The notes beneath the pieces were generated by a model that was given only the letters and a program-made list of their open reading frames with translations, had not been told where the DNA came from and ran no database searches. A DNA stretch of 48,943 nt from NCBI GenBank assembly GCA_019634415.1, contig JAHQVJ010000051.1:1-48943 (forward strand). The letters are read 5' to 3'. Position numbers and translations under genes: made by a program. The stretch comes from Myxococcales bacterium (lineage in GTDB: Bacteria > Myxococcota_A > UBA796 > GCA-2862545). This document shows positions 42,154 through 48,943 of the stretch, piece after piece. Each line of letters starts with the position of its first letter. Positions within the stretch are counted from its first letter, which is position 1.

Positions 42154-43920
42154 TCATTCGCCGATACGCTCGATGGCGATGTTGGCCTCACCGCTGCGCT
42201 GGTAGATGATGCTGGTCTGCATCACGCGGTCCTCGGTCCACTTGGGCGAGATCGGGTTCACCTTGAGCTTGGGACCCGTCTCCGTCCAGAACACGTCCAC
42301 CTGGCCGAGCCCGTGGTTCTGCTGCCCGTTGACGTCGATCACGAAGTCACTGGTGCGACGGCCGTTGAAGGGCCAGCGCACGTCGGGGAGCGGCGGGTTG
42401 AAGGTGATGGCCGTGACGGGCGTGGCGCGACCGTACTGCTCCACCGTGATGGAGACCAGCTCCAGGTAGTGATCCGACACCAGGCGGTAGTCGTACTTCA
42501 GGGTCCGCAGCGGCGTGGTCTGCACGGCCGTGACGCGATCGCCCTTCTGCGACACGAGCCACTTCAGGGTGACCTCGTTGCCGGACGGCATCTTGTGGAC
42601 CGTGGAGAAGTTGTGGATGGTGGCCGGCCCACCGTCGGCGAGGGACTTCGTGTCGACCACGCCGTCCTCACCTTCGTCGGCCATGTCCTCCATGTCCTCC
42701 ATGTCTTCCATGTCCTCTTCGCCGAGCTCGATCTCGTCGTCGAGGTCCTCGAGGAGGTCGTCGTCGTCGCCACCCTCGAGCTCGGTCGTGCCCTCGCCCA
42801 GGATCACGTCGGCCGGAGAGCCGTCGGCATCGGGCGCCACGAACGAGAAGGGCCAGCTGGCCGTGCCGTTCACCGACGTGTCGAAGCCCCATCCCTCGAC
42901 GGCCGTGGTGATGCAGGCGGTGAGCGCATCGTCTTCCAGCGAGCCCTCGCCGATGGTCACCTCGGTGACCACACCCTCGGAGATGGTGAAGCCGACGGTC
43001 ATGTCACCGGCGATGTCGGCGCCCTCTTCTTCCACGCGGGTGAGGTAGCAGCCCTTCACCGTGGAGAAGTTCTGAGCCACGCTCATCTTCACCATGGTCT
43101 CGCCGTCGAGCTCGGGCGCCTCTTCCACCGGACCACCGCCGGCCACGGACACCACGACCTCACCGTAGGACGGGCCGCCCGCTGCAGGGCCGTTCGGCAC
43201 CACCTGGAACGTTCCGATGGCGAGGCCACCCTGCGCCTGCTGCTGCACGAAGCGAGCGGGGACGAGGCCCCCGATCCGCCGCATGCCCAAGCCCTTGCCC
43301 TCGACCGTGACGTCGGCCTTGAACAAGCTCTCCTGTGCGGAGATGTCGAGCACGGTGAGCAGCTGGTTCTGGGAGTGGTTGAAGGTCCGACCGTTGCGGA
43401 ACTTCTCCGCCTTCAGCGGCGGGTTGCCCACGAGCTGGGCATCCACGCGGCTTCCGCGGCTGTTGTCGTAGCTGATGGAGACGTCGATGGTCTCGGCAGT
43501 CGACAGATCGGTGGTGGTGAAGTTGTCCACCGCCACTCGCCGCAGCGGAAGCTCCGGCATGATGGACTCGATGTCGTCGACGTTGGCCACGACGGTCTGC
43601 TCGCCGGCCTCCGTCGTCTCGAGTGCCAGCCACAGCTGACGATCGGGCATGTTGAGACGCGCGAACTCGAGCTGCTCGAAGTCGCCGTCGTTGGGCATCA
43701 GCACCACGTCGAGATCGAACGCGGCTCCGAACGCCATGAGTGGAATGATGGGCGCGCTGGAGGCAGGCTCCCGCCCGCTGTACACCAGCTGCTCGTGCGG
43801 CCGGTGAACGGGAAAGTTCACGGCTCGCTCATACGTGGTGATCACTGGCCCTTTGGCCTTGTACTTGGCCCCGCAACCACCGATCAACAGTGGAAACAAG
43901 CCGACGGCAACCCAGCGCAT
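42154..43920 (-). CDS. Lipoprotein with AgmX/PglI-like domain and acidic repeat
   Basis: A 588-residue lipoprotein with a signal peptide and lipobox IGGC (Cys16). Residues about 275-370 match the AgmX/PglI C-terminal domain (VKGCYLTRVEEEG..., DMTVGFTISEGVVTEVTI, LTACITTAVEGWGFD) found in myxobacterial gliding/envelope proteins. An acidic linker of EDM repeats follows (about 400-415). The remaining 180 residues are beta-rich with no assigned fold. A role in the cell envelope is likely but the function is unknown. It diverges from thiG across 193 bases. Confidence 0.8.
   Translation of the reverse strand: MRWVAVGLFPLLIGGCGAKYKAKGPVITTYERAVNFPVHRPHEQLVYSGREPASSAPIIPLMAFGAAFDLDVVLMPNDGDFEQLEFARLNMPDRQLWLALETTEAGEQTVVANVDDIESIMPELPLRRVAVDNFTTTDLSTAETIDVSISYDNSRGSRVDAQLVGNPPLKAEKFRNGRTFNHSQNQLLTVLDISAQESLFKADVTVEGKGLGMRRIGGLVPARFVQQQAQGGLAIGTFQVVPNGPAAGGPSYGEVVVSVAGGGPVEEAPELDGETMVKMSVAQNFSTVKGCYLTRVEEEGADIAGDMTVGFTISEGVVTEVTIGEGSLEDDALTACITTAVEGWGFDTSVNGTASWPFSFVAPDADGSPADVILGEGTTELEGGDDDDLLEDLDDEIELGEEDMEDMEDMEDMADEGEDGVVDTKSLADGGPATIHNFSTVHKMPSGNEVTLKWLVSQKGDRVTAVQTTPLRTLKYDYRLVSDHYLELVSITVEQYGRATPVTAITFNPPLPDVRWPFNGRRTSDFVIDVNGQQNHGLGQVDVFWTETGPKLKVNPISPKWTEDRVMQTSIIYQRSGEANIAIERIGE
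42681..42716. repeat. Four tandem 9-bp repeats (CCATGTCCT-like)
   Basis: Four units of nine bases, the third with one change, encode a Glu-Asp-Met repeat in the AgmX-like lipoprotein. Because the unit is a multiple of three, copy-number change would keep the frame. Confidence 0.8.
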
Positions 43921-44113
43921 TGGTACCTCTCCTACCGGGGCCCCCCGGGTTTGGACGGCGTACTCTAAACGATGATCCGCACGGTGTCGCCACGCAAGCG
44001 TTACGGTCGGTGGATAAAGTGCGCCACACCTCGCTGATCAGGTCTTCCCAAACGTGGGCCCCTACTTCCTCCACCGTGGGGCGGGGCCTCGCGATAGGGC
44101 GCACCACGGGGCA

Positions 44114-44887
44114 ATGATGTTGCATCTCGGACCGCTTCACTTGAATTCGCGACTGATCGTCGGCACGGGCCGGTATCGGGACTTCGAACAGATGCAGGCG
44201 TGCCACGTTGCATCGGGCACGGAAATGGTCACCGTGGCGCTGCGTCGCGTGGAGTTCGACGTCTCCGACGGTGCCGGCGTGCTCGACCACATCGACCGCG
44301 ACCGAATTCACCTGCTGCCGAACACATCGGGGTGCTACACCCCCGAAGACGCCGTGACGACGGCGGAGCTGGGGCGAGAGCTGCTGGGCACGGATCTGGT
44401 GAAGCTCGAGGTGATCGGGGACGACCGCACGCTGTTCCCCGACGCGGAGGGCACACTGGAGGCGGCGCGTCGATTGGTGAAGGCGGGCTTCGTGGTGCTG
44501 CCCTACTGCACCGACGACCCCGTCCTCTGCCAGCGGCTGCAGGACATCGGATGCGCCGCGGTCATGCCCCTGGCAGCGCCCATCGGCTCGGGCCTGGGGA
44601 TCCGAAACCCCACCAACCTGATGATCATCCGCGAGCAGGTCTCCATCCCCTTGATCGTGGACGCGGGCGTGGGAACGGCATCGGACGCGGCCCTCGCCAT
44701 GGAGCTGGGCGCAGATGCCGTGCTGATGAACACCGCCATCGCGGCTGCCGACGATCCGGTCCAGATGGCCACCGCCATGAAGCATGCCGTGATCGCAGGG
44801 CAGCTGGCACGTCAGGCGGGCCGCATGCCGCGCCGGCTCTACGCGACGGCGTCCTCCCCCCTGGACGGACGACTCGGCACGCCGTGA
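44114..44887 (+). CDS. thiG: Thiazole synthase
   Basis: Forms the thiazole phosphate moiety of thiamine from 1-deoxy-D-xylulose 5-phosphate, dehydroglycine and ThiS thiocarboxylate. A TIM-barrel protein of 257 residues. [35 protein letters not shown] with the Schiff-base Lys97, [43 protein letters not shown] are all family signatures. Two adjacent ATGs (44114, 44117) could start it. No TPP riboswitch-like sequence is visible upstream. thiE overlaps by GTGA. Confidence 0.95.
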   Translation: MMLHLGPLHLNSRLIVGTGRYRDFEQMQACHVASGTEMVTVALRRVEFDVSDGAGVLDHIDRDRIHLLPNTSGCYTPEDAVTTAELGRELLGTDLVKLEVIGDDRTLFPDAEGTLEAARRLVKAGFVVLPYCTDDPVLCQRLQDIGCAAVMPLAAPIGSGLGIRNPTNLMIIREQVSIPLIVDAGVGTASDAALAMELGADAVLMNTAIAAADDPVQMATAMKHAVIAGQLARQAGRMPRRLYATASSPLDGRLGTP

Positions 44888-45459
44888 GCGCTCCCCCGCC
44901 GCTGGTGGCGATCACCCCCGGCGACGGACGACCGCTGCTGCCGTGGATCCGCGCCCTGGCACGAGGCGGTCTGCCCGGGCTGCTGATCCGAGAGCCCCAC
45001 GCCTCCGACGACGAGCTGCGCAGCCTGTGGCGGCACGCGTCGGACGCCATCGGCTGGGTGGCCGTGCACGCCAGGCACCCCCTCGCCCACGCCCTGCCCG
45101 GTGTCGTGCACGTCTCGGCGGCGATGCCCCGGCCAGAGGAGGGCCCGTGGGGCCGTAGCTGCCATCGCCTCGCTCAGGTGGATGCCGCCTTCGATGCAGG
45201 CGCCAGCTATGCGCTGTGGTCCCCCGTGTGGCCGCCCACCTCCAAGCCCGACGACGTGCGCGCGCCCATCGGACTCGACGCCTTCTTGGCAGGTGCGGCC
45301 GGCCGGCCGGTGCTCGCCCTGGGCGGCGTCACCCCCGAGCGCTTCGCCACCTTGCGCGCGCATGGCGCAGGTGCAGCCGTCCTCGGCGGACTGTTCGGGG
45401 TCGCGGATCCGAGCGCTGCTAGCGAACGGACATGCCGGTATCTGCAGTGCTCGACGTAG
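44884..45459 (+). CDS. Thiamine phosphate synthase/TenI-like protein
   Basis: 191 residues, a TIM-barrel of ThiE/TenI type. Sequence is divergent from canonical ThiE: the diphosphate-binding parts are weak, but [19 protein letters not shown] (the GADY..GP.F.T.SK region) and [28 protein letters not shown] (the phosphate-binding GGI region) are clear. It may be a real ThiE or a TenI-type protein. GTG 44884 overlaps the thiG stop, giving translational coupling. Its last 41 bases overlap the convergent lipoprotein gene at 45419. Confidence 0.75.
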   Translation: MSAPPPLVAITPGDGRPLLPWIRALARGGLPGLLIREPHASDDELRSLWRHASDAIGWVAVHARHPLAHALPGVVHVSAAMPRPEEGPWGRSCHRLAQVDAAFDAGASYALWSPVWPPTSKPDDVRAPIGLDAFLAGAAGRPVLALGGVTPERFATLRAHGAGAAVLGGLFGVADPSAASERTCRYLQCST

Positions 45460-45772
45460 GCTGCTCGGGCAGCGTCTTGTCGGGGTCGAACACGTACAGC
45501 TCCTCGAAGCCCTCGTAGCAGACGCCCGCGGCGAGGTCCTCGCAGCTGGCGCCTCCCACGCACCTCCGGTGCTCGCGGAACAGCGCCAACAGATCGCGGT
45601 TGTCCCACTGCCGGTACAGGACCTCCTGTCGATCGCAGTTGGTCACGCACTCGTCGAGGGCCACGCGCTCGGTGTCGAGATCGCCGCAGTCGAACAGGGT
45701 CTTGCGACAGAGCCGCTCACACGTGGGGGTGCAAGCGACGAACAGGGGGATGAACACGAGTAGGACACGCAT
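45419..45772 (-). CDS. Cys-rich lipoprotein (paralogue of 46030)
   Basis: 117 residues with signal peptide and lipobox FVAC (Cys14). Cys pairs CTPTCERLC, CVTNCDRQ and the end motif SCEDLAAGVCYEG match the protein at 46030 in order and spacing. These appear to be disulfide-rich envelope lipoproteins of unknown function. The 3' end overlaps thiE by 41 bases. The two paralogues are divergent with 257 bases between their starts. Confidence 0.75.
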   Translation of the reverse strand: MRVLLVFIPLFVACTPTCERLCRKTLFDCGDLDTERVALDECVTNCDRQEVLYRQWDNRDLLALFREHRRCVGGASCEDLAAGVCYEGFEELYVFDPDKTLPEQPTSSTADTGMSVR

Positions 45773-45850
45773 CGCTGGCCGGGTAACCCAACCCCGCGGG
45801 CTTGGCTGCGGCGCCTCATTGCCGATAGGGTGGCTGCCCACGGAGGACCC

Positions 45851-46033
45851 ATGACGGATCGCTTGGTGTCAAGACACGGCAACCATGCCGCTCAACCGCC
45901 AGGTGGCCTGCCGACCAAGGCCGCACCAGTCCGCGAGACACAAGAGGTGAAGCCCCGGCCCTCCGCGGAAGGATGGACGCGAGCAACCGGAGGTTGGTCC
46001 CCAACTTCCTGGCGAAAAGGAGAGGCGACGTGA
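45851..46033 (+). CDS. Possible small basic protein or leader peptide
   Basis: A 60-codon frame starting at ATG 45851 with GGAGG five to nine bases upstream. Its TGA overlaps the GTG of the lipoprotein gene at 46030 as GTGA, which resembles a coupled pair. The predicted product is basic, polar and without a fold signature. It may be a regulatory leader or a chance frame. Confidence 0.35.
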   Translation: MTDRLVSRHGNHAAQPPGGLPTKAAPVRETQEVKPRPSAEGWTRATGGWSPTSWRKGEAT

Positions 46034-46380
46034 GAACGGCTGCAGCCGGTGTCATCGGCGGTCTGATTGGTGCATTGTCGGTCACTGGCTGCGGAGAGAG
46101 CTGCCAGTCGACCTGCTTCCACGTGTACTCCCCCGCGGAGTGTGGAGTACAGGTGAGCGGCGTGAGCGCCGACGAGCTCATCCGCAACTGCGACCAGGAG
46201 TGCAACGACGCGCTCGCCGAGGTGGGCAACATGGGCGCCTACAACCCGGAGGTTCGCCCCCCGGGAGGCAACGCCTTCGTGTTGCAGAACGAGGTCCAGG
46301 CAGCTGCCTGGATGGACTGTGTGTGGGGCGTCGAGTGCGAGGATCTCGCGTCGGTGGGCGGAGCCTGCTACGGGCCGTAG
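46030..46380 (+). CDS. Cys-rich lipoprotein (paralogue of 45419)
   Basis: 116 residues with signal peptide and lipobox VTGC (Cys21). Cys pattern CGESCQSTC, NCDQEC and the end motif ECEDLASVGGACYG parallels the protein at 45419. GTG 46030 is preceded by AAAGGAGAGG; an upstream frame would add 19 residues without support. Function unknown; probably a disulfide-stabilised envelope lipoprotein. Confidence 0.75.
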   Translation: MRTAAAGVIGGLIGALSVTGCGESCQSTCFHVYSPAECGVQVSGVSADELIRNCDQECNDALAEVGNMGAYNPEVRPPGGNAFVLQNEVQAAAWMDCVWGVECEDLASVGGACYGP

Positions 46381-46505
46381 CCCTTCCCGTTGAACGGGCT
46401 TCTCGATCGCCCCCCGCGATACTGCCGACAAGGAACTGGCACACTGCGTGTGCTGGTCAGTCCCTTACCGACAGTACCGCAGCGGTCGCGAAGCCCTTGC
46501 GGACC

Positions 46506-47219
46506 TCAGGCTGAGACCACCCGGTCGGAGCGAACGGCCATCCCGGTGGGGAGGTTGGCCGCGACGGCGTCCGCGTCGTCCAGCGGCCAGCTGCGCTGCT
46601 TGAACACCTCCGACAGGCGCACCTTCAGCCGATTCGACTCCTCGTCGGGGTTCGCCAGGGCCTTCTCGAGGATGGGGCGTGCGCCGTCGTCGCTCTGGGC
46701 GAGCATCACCTCGGCCGCCGCGTAGCGGACGTTCTCGTCGAAGTCCTGCAGAAAGGGCGTGGCCACCTCGATGCAGCGATCGTGCTTGTGGTCCACCAGC
46801 CAGACCAGCAGATCCACCTTCTTGTCGGGCTTGAAGTCGTCCTTCTCGCGCTCGATCTCGAGGATCTCGAAGACCTTCTCCACGGCCTTGTCCTGGCCGA
46901 CGAGATCCACGTAGAGTCGCAGGGGGGTCGCGATCTGGCGGCACCGCCTCAGGTGGCGCTCCAGCGGACGCATCACCCGCTCCCCCAGCCCCACGGCCAG
47001 GCCGTACACGACCTCCTTCTCGCCCTTGTCCTTGAGCTGGTTCTCGAGGTTCATGTCGAAGCGGGTGAGCAAGGCCACGTACGCCTTCGGAGCGTCCTGG
47101 CTGGCCAGCCAGCGAGCGGCATTCTCTCGATCTTCCGTCTGCTTGTCCCGATTGGTGAGGGTGCGCTGCTCTTTGGCGATACGCCTGTCCTCGGACAGGA
47201 ACATGTCGAAGATCCCCAT
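46506..47219 (-). CDS. HEAT-repeat-like protein, function unknown
   Basis: 237 residues, all-helical and highly charged. From about residue 35, repeated helix pairs (LASQDAPKAYVALLTRFD, ERHLRRCRQIATPL, VRYAAAEVMLAQSDDGARPILEKAL) have the HEAT pattern, the last with the typical R.AA..L spacing. No catalytic motif or signal peptide. GGAGG is present ahead of ATG 47219. It probably mediates protein binding in the cytosol. The tRNA gene is divergent, 100 bases away. Confidence 0.8.
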   Translation of the reverse strand: MGIFDMFLSEDRRIAKEQRTLTNRDKQTEDRENAARWLASQDAPKAYVALLTRFDMNLENQLKDKGEKEVVYGLAVGLGERVMRPLERHLRRCRQIATPLRLYVDLVGQDKAVEKVFEILEIEREKDDFKPDKKVDLLVWLVDHKHDRCIEVATPFLQDFDENVRYAAAEVMLAQSDDGARPILEKALANPDEESNRLKVRLSEVFKQRSWPLDDADAVAANLPTGMAVRSDRVVSA

Positions 47220-47277
47220 CCGGTCCTCCTGAAGTCCACGCGAGACTATCCACCACGTCGGCATGGTCAAGGTCATC

Positions 47278-47306
47278 TTGACGGGTCGTGGCCGCCCGAA
47301 TACGAG
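47278..47306 (+). promoter_or_regulatory. Promoter of the tRNA-Leu gene
   Basis: TTGACG (47278-47283) and TACGAG (47301-47306) are separated by 17 bases, and the tRNA begins 12 bases after the -10 box. Confidence 0.55.
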
Positions 47307-47318
47307 CCAGCAGGTTCC

Positions 47319-47402
47319 GCGGAAGTGGCGGAATTGGTAGACGCGCAGGATTCAGGATCCTGTGCCAGAAATGGCGTGGGGGTTCGATTCCCCCCTTCCG
47401 CA
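47319..47402 (+). tRNA. tRNA-Leu (anticodon CAG)
   Basis: The 84-base cloverleaf has acceptor arms GCGGAAG (47319-47325) and CTTCCGC (47395-47401), discriminator A, an anticodon stem CAGGA/TCCTG with loop TTCAGGA and anticodon CAG at 47353-47355, a leucine-type long variable arm, and the GGTTCGATTCC T-loop. The 3' CCA is not encoded. Confidence 0.97.
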
Positions 47403-47441
47403 TACCTGGCGATCTAGTTTCTACCTACGGATTCCAGGACT

Positions 47442-47475
47442 GTCCCCACCGGGCTGTACCCCGGTGGGGACGTTT
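47442..47475. terminator. Strong hairpin terminator after tRNA-Leu
   Basis: An 11-base perfect stem GTCCCCACCGG (47442-47452) / CCGGTGGGGAC (47461-47471) is followed by GTTTT. It lies between the tRNA and the 3' end of the integrase remnant and can serve both. Confidence 0.85.
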
Positions 47476-47497
47476 TGGGCACATTCCTCCGAATGTT

Positions 47498-48360
47498 TCA
47501 TCTTGTGGCCCTCCCCGGAACGGGTAGAGGACTCTCGTTCGACACTTCGACGTACGTCGCCCGAGCCCGTGGGCTCAGATGCGCGTACCTCTGGGTCTGT
47601 CGGATGTCGGGGTGGCCGAGGTACTCTTGGACCGCCTGGAGCGGAACCCCAGCCATGACGAGCTGCGACGCGTAGCTGTGTCGCAGTCCGTGGAAGCTGA
47701 TCGGCGGTAGCCCGGCCTGGTTGCCACACCGACGCTGCACCTTCCAAGGGCGGGCGGCGTCCGCCGCGGCACCCCTCGACCCGGGAACACCACGTCGCTG
47801 TGGAGCCTTCTCGGTGGCCAGCCAAGATCTCCATCAGCCGGGACGGGATCGGCACCTCGCGTACCTTCCCGTGCTTCGGCGTGGTGAGGTGGCCCTCGGT
47901 CCACGACTGTCGGACGTGGATCGTCTGCGCCTGCAGGTTGATCGCGGACCAGTCGAGGCCGCAAATCTCCCCAGCTCGGAGCCCGGCCATCAGCGCAACC
48001 GCCATGGCCTCCACGAGCTCCACATCGATCACGCGCAGATCCCGCGGGCCGAACCACGGCACCAGGTGGGAGGCCAGGATCCGTTTGTAGGACCGCTGCG
48101 TGGTGGGCTTGAGGTTGACCCGGATGTGGGTCTGGAGCCAGTGCTGGGCGAAGCCATCGAAGGCCGCCGCCTTCCCGACCGGCCCAGCCGGGGCAAGGGG
48201 CCGCAGCGCCTCGCGCCGCCACTCCGCCTCAAGCTCCAAGGCCTCACGCTTGGTCTTCCCAACACCCGTCGACCGGCGGAATCGTGTGGACTCCCCGGTC
48301 ACGGGGATGCTTGTAGCGGAACATGACGTACCACCAGTCTCCTCTCTTCTTCACGCTCAT
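47498..48360 (-). pseudogene. Tyrosine recombinase/phage-type integrase, frameshifted
   Basis: The gene reads toward tRNA-Leu. ATG 48360 starts a typical SAM-like N-terminus (MSVKKRGDWWYVMFRYKHP), then the frame shifts near 48310 to continue as FRRSTGVGKTKREALELE...GLRAGEICGLDW...TPKHGKVREVPI. It shifts again near 47805 (HSDVVFPG) and near 47780 into the frame ending at 47498. Catalytic residues survive as fragments: Arg in GLRAGEIC, Lys in TPKHGK, FHGLRHSY, LGHPDIRQTQRYAHL with the His and Tyr. At least three frameshifts mean no intact protein. The position beside a tRNA gene is typical of integrated elements. Confidence 0.8.
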
Positions 48361-48484
48361 CGCGCGACTCCTTTGTCACGCTGGCGTGCAGCCGTGTGGC
48401 TTGTACCACCTCGTCGAGGACGAAGCGGCGTCGGTTTCCGATCAGGTGTGAGGGGATGTCTCCCCGCTTGGCGGCTCGGCGCAC
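48299..48484 (-). pseudogene. Excisionase/HTH-17-like fragment upstream of integrase
   Basis: Translation from GTG 48484 gives RRAAKRGDIPSHLIGNRRRFVLDE, resembling the second helix and wing of MerR-like excisionases (HTH_17). The first helix and upstream residues are missing or in another frame, since a stop lies six codons upstream. An alternative frame ends in TGA at 48357-48359, overlapping the integrase ATG as ATGA, suggesting the ancestral gene was coupled to the integrase. Probably decayed. Confidence 0.5.
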
Positions 48485-48574
48485 CGTGCCTGGCGGATGC
48501 TACGGCGTGTGTGGAGGTATCGGGGGTGGATGTCGCAGACGTCGCGGCGGCCAGCAGCCTCCGGTTCGACACAC

Positions 48575-48943
48575 TCAACCCGCGCGCCCACAGCTCCGCA
48601 AGGCGAAGGGGCGTCGAACACCCCTTCGGGGCCAGGTGGCCCACGGTCCGGGCGCACAGCACCGCGCACCACGCAGCGCCACGGTGGTCCTCCTTCGCGA
48701 GCTCGCGCGACGTGTCGCGGACGTCGCTCATGGCGCGAACCCCGCGGGTGGAGCGCTCCAATCTTCCGTGTGGTCGGCGCACCACTCCAACACGTTGCCG
48801 AGCATGTCGTACAGGCCCCATGGGTTGGGGGCCTTGGTCGCTACGGGCATCGTGGAGGCGACGTCGAACCAGGCCACGTCCTCGAGCGTGCCGTACCGAG
48901 CTTCGGTGGTGCCCGCACGGCAGGCGTACTCCCACTCGGCCTC
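48575..48943 (-). pseudogene. Formylglycine-generating-enzyme-like (SUMF1/FGE-sulfatase) fragment, frameshifted
   Basis: The N-terminal part, open to the window edge, reads [18 protein letters not shown], then VAWFDVAS and [18 protein letters not shown], the signature of the FGE-sulfatase family. The frame stops at TGA 48730-48728, where the family would continue. The next parts appear in other frames: RGAAWCAVLCAR (RGGSW-like) and RLAEL (GFRLA-like) down to about 48580. The gene is 5'-truncated by the window edge and has at least one, probably two, frameshifts. Confidence 0.65.

Noticed and set aside
43921..44113. TPP riboswitch upstream of thiG
   Set aside because: I looked for the conserved CTGAGA and related core sequences and did not find them.
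46386..46403. Hairpin CCCGT-TGA-ACGGG after the Cys-rich lipoprotein
   Set aside because: The stem is only five base pairs and is followed by a weak CTTCT, too little to call a terminator.

Overview
The window is high-GC, densely coded DNA that looks like the chromosome of a Myxococcota-like (formerly deltaproteobacterial) Gram-negative bacterium. Supporting marks are a MYXO-CTERM tail, an AgmX/PglI-type lipoprotein, many small lipoproteins including Cys-rich ones, a GspC-like PDZ protein, thrombospondin-3/OmpA and FG-GAP surface proteins, and Lnt and Tat components. No ribosomal RNA is present; the only RNA gene I can support is one tRNA-Leu(CAG).

Layout. 1-10147: groEL (5' end outside the window), a crotonase, lnt, a gene-poor gap with a sigma70-like promoter, mtnA, tatA, hutI, a small secreted protein, glgC and an FG-GAP lipoprotein. 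10163-21903: a long minus-strand run with a TPR protein, a membrane protein, an exosortase (EpsI-like C-terminus) translationally coupled to a VIT/vWA membrane protein with a PEP-CTERM tail, two lipoproteins, and a nuclease-helicase coupled to a patatin-like protein. 21904-27096: an AT-richer spacer, marR-alkB with an operator-like palindrome array, a beta-helix MYXO-CTERM protein, a HAD phosphatase, ndh and an Flp pilin with terminator. 27211-32471: a plus-strand lipoprotein cluster with an HRxxH pseudo-peptidase, a DUF2911 lipoprotein, a large redoxin lipoprotein whose active-site position is an in-frame TGA (candidate selenocysteine), and an intradiol-dioxygenase-like lipoprotein. 32625-42072: a methyltransferase, GspC-like protein, CoaB-Nudix fusion, RegB/RegA redox two-component system, TSP3-OmpA protein, thiolase, ECF sigma factor and 3-hydroxyacyl-CoA dehydrogenase. 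42154-47219: an AgmX-like lipoprotein, thiG-thiE, paralogous Cys-rich lipoproteins and a HEAT-like protein. 47278-48943: tRNA-Leu with promoter and terminator, followed by a decayed integrase, an excisionase-like fragment and a formylglycine-generating-enzyme-like fragment, all with frameshifts.

The two most notable systems are (i) the three-domain lipoprotein at 29864-31759. Its reading frame crosses a TGA exactly where a thioredoxin fold has its first active-site Cys (U-P-A-C). A bacterial SECIS-like hairpin follows the TGA, and a hairpin masks the ribosome binding site. (ii) The exosortase plus what appears to be a dedicated VIT/vWA membrane target, joined by a GTGA start/stop overlap. Other points of interest are the CoaB-Nudix fusion, the zinc-site peptidase homologue with the catalytic Glu replaced by Arg, and a MarR/AlkB pair with a clustered palindromic operator. 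All function calls come from reading motifs by eye; no database search was run.
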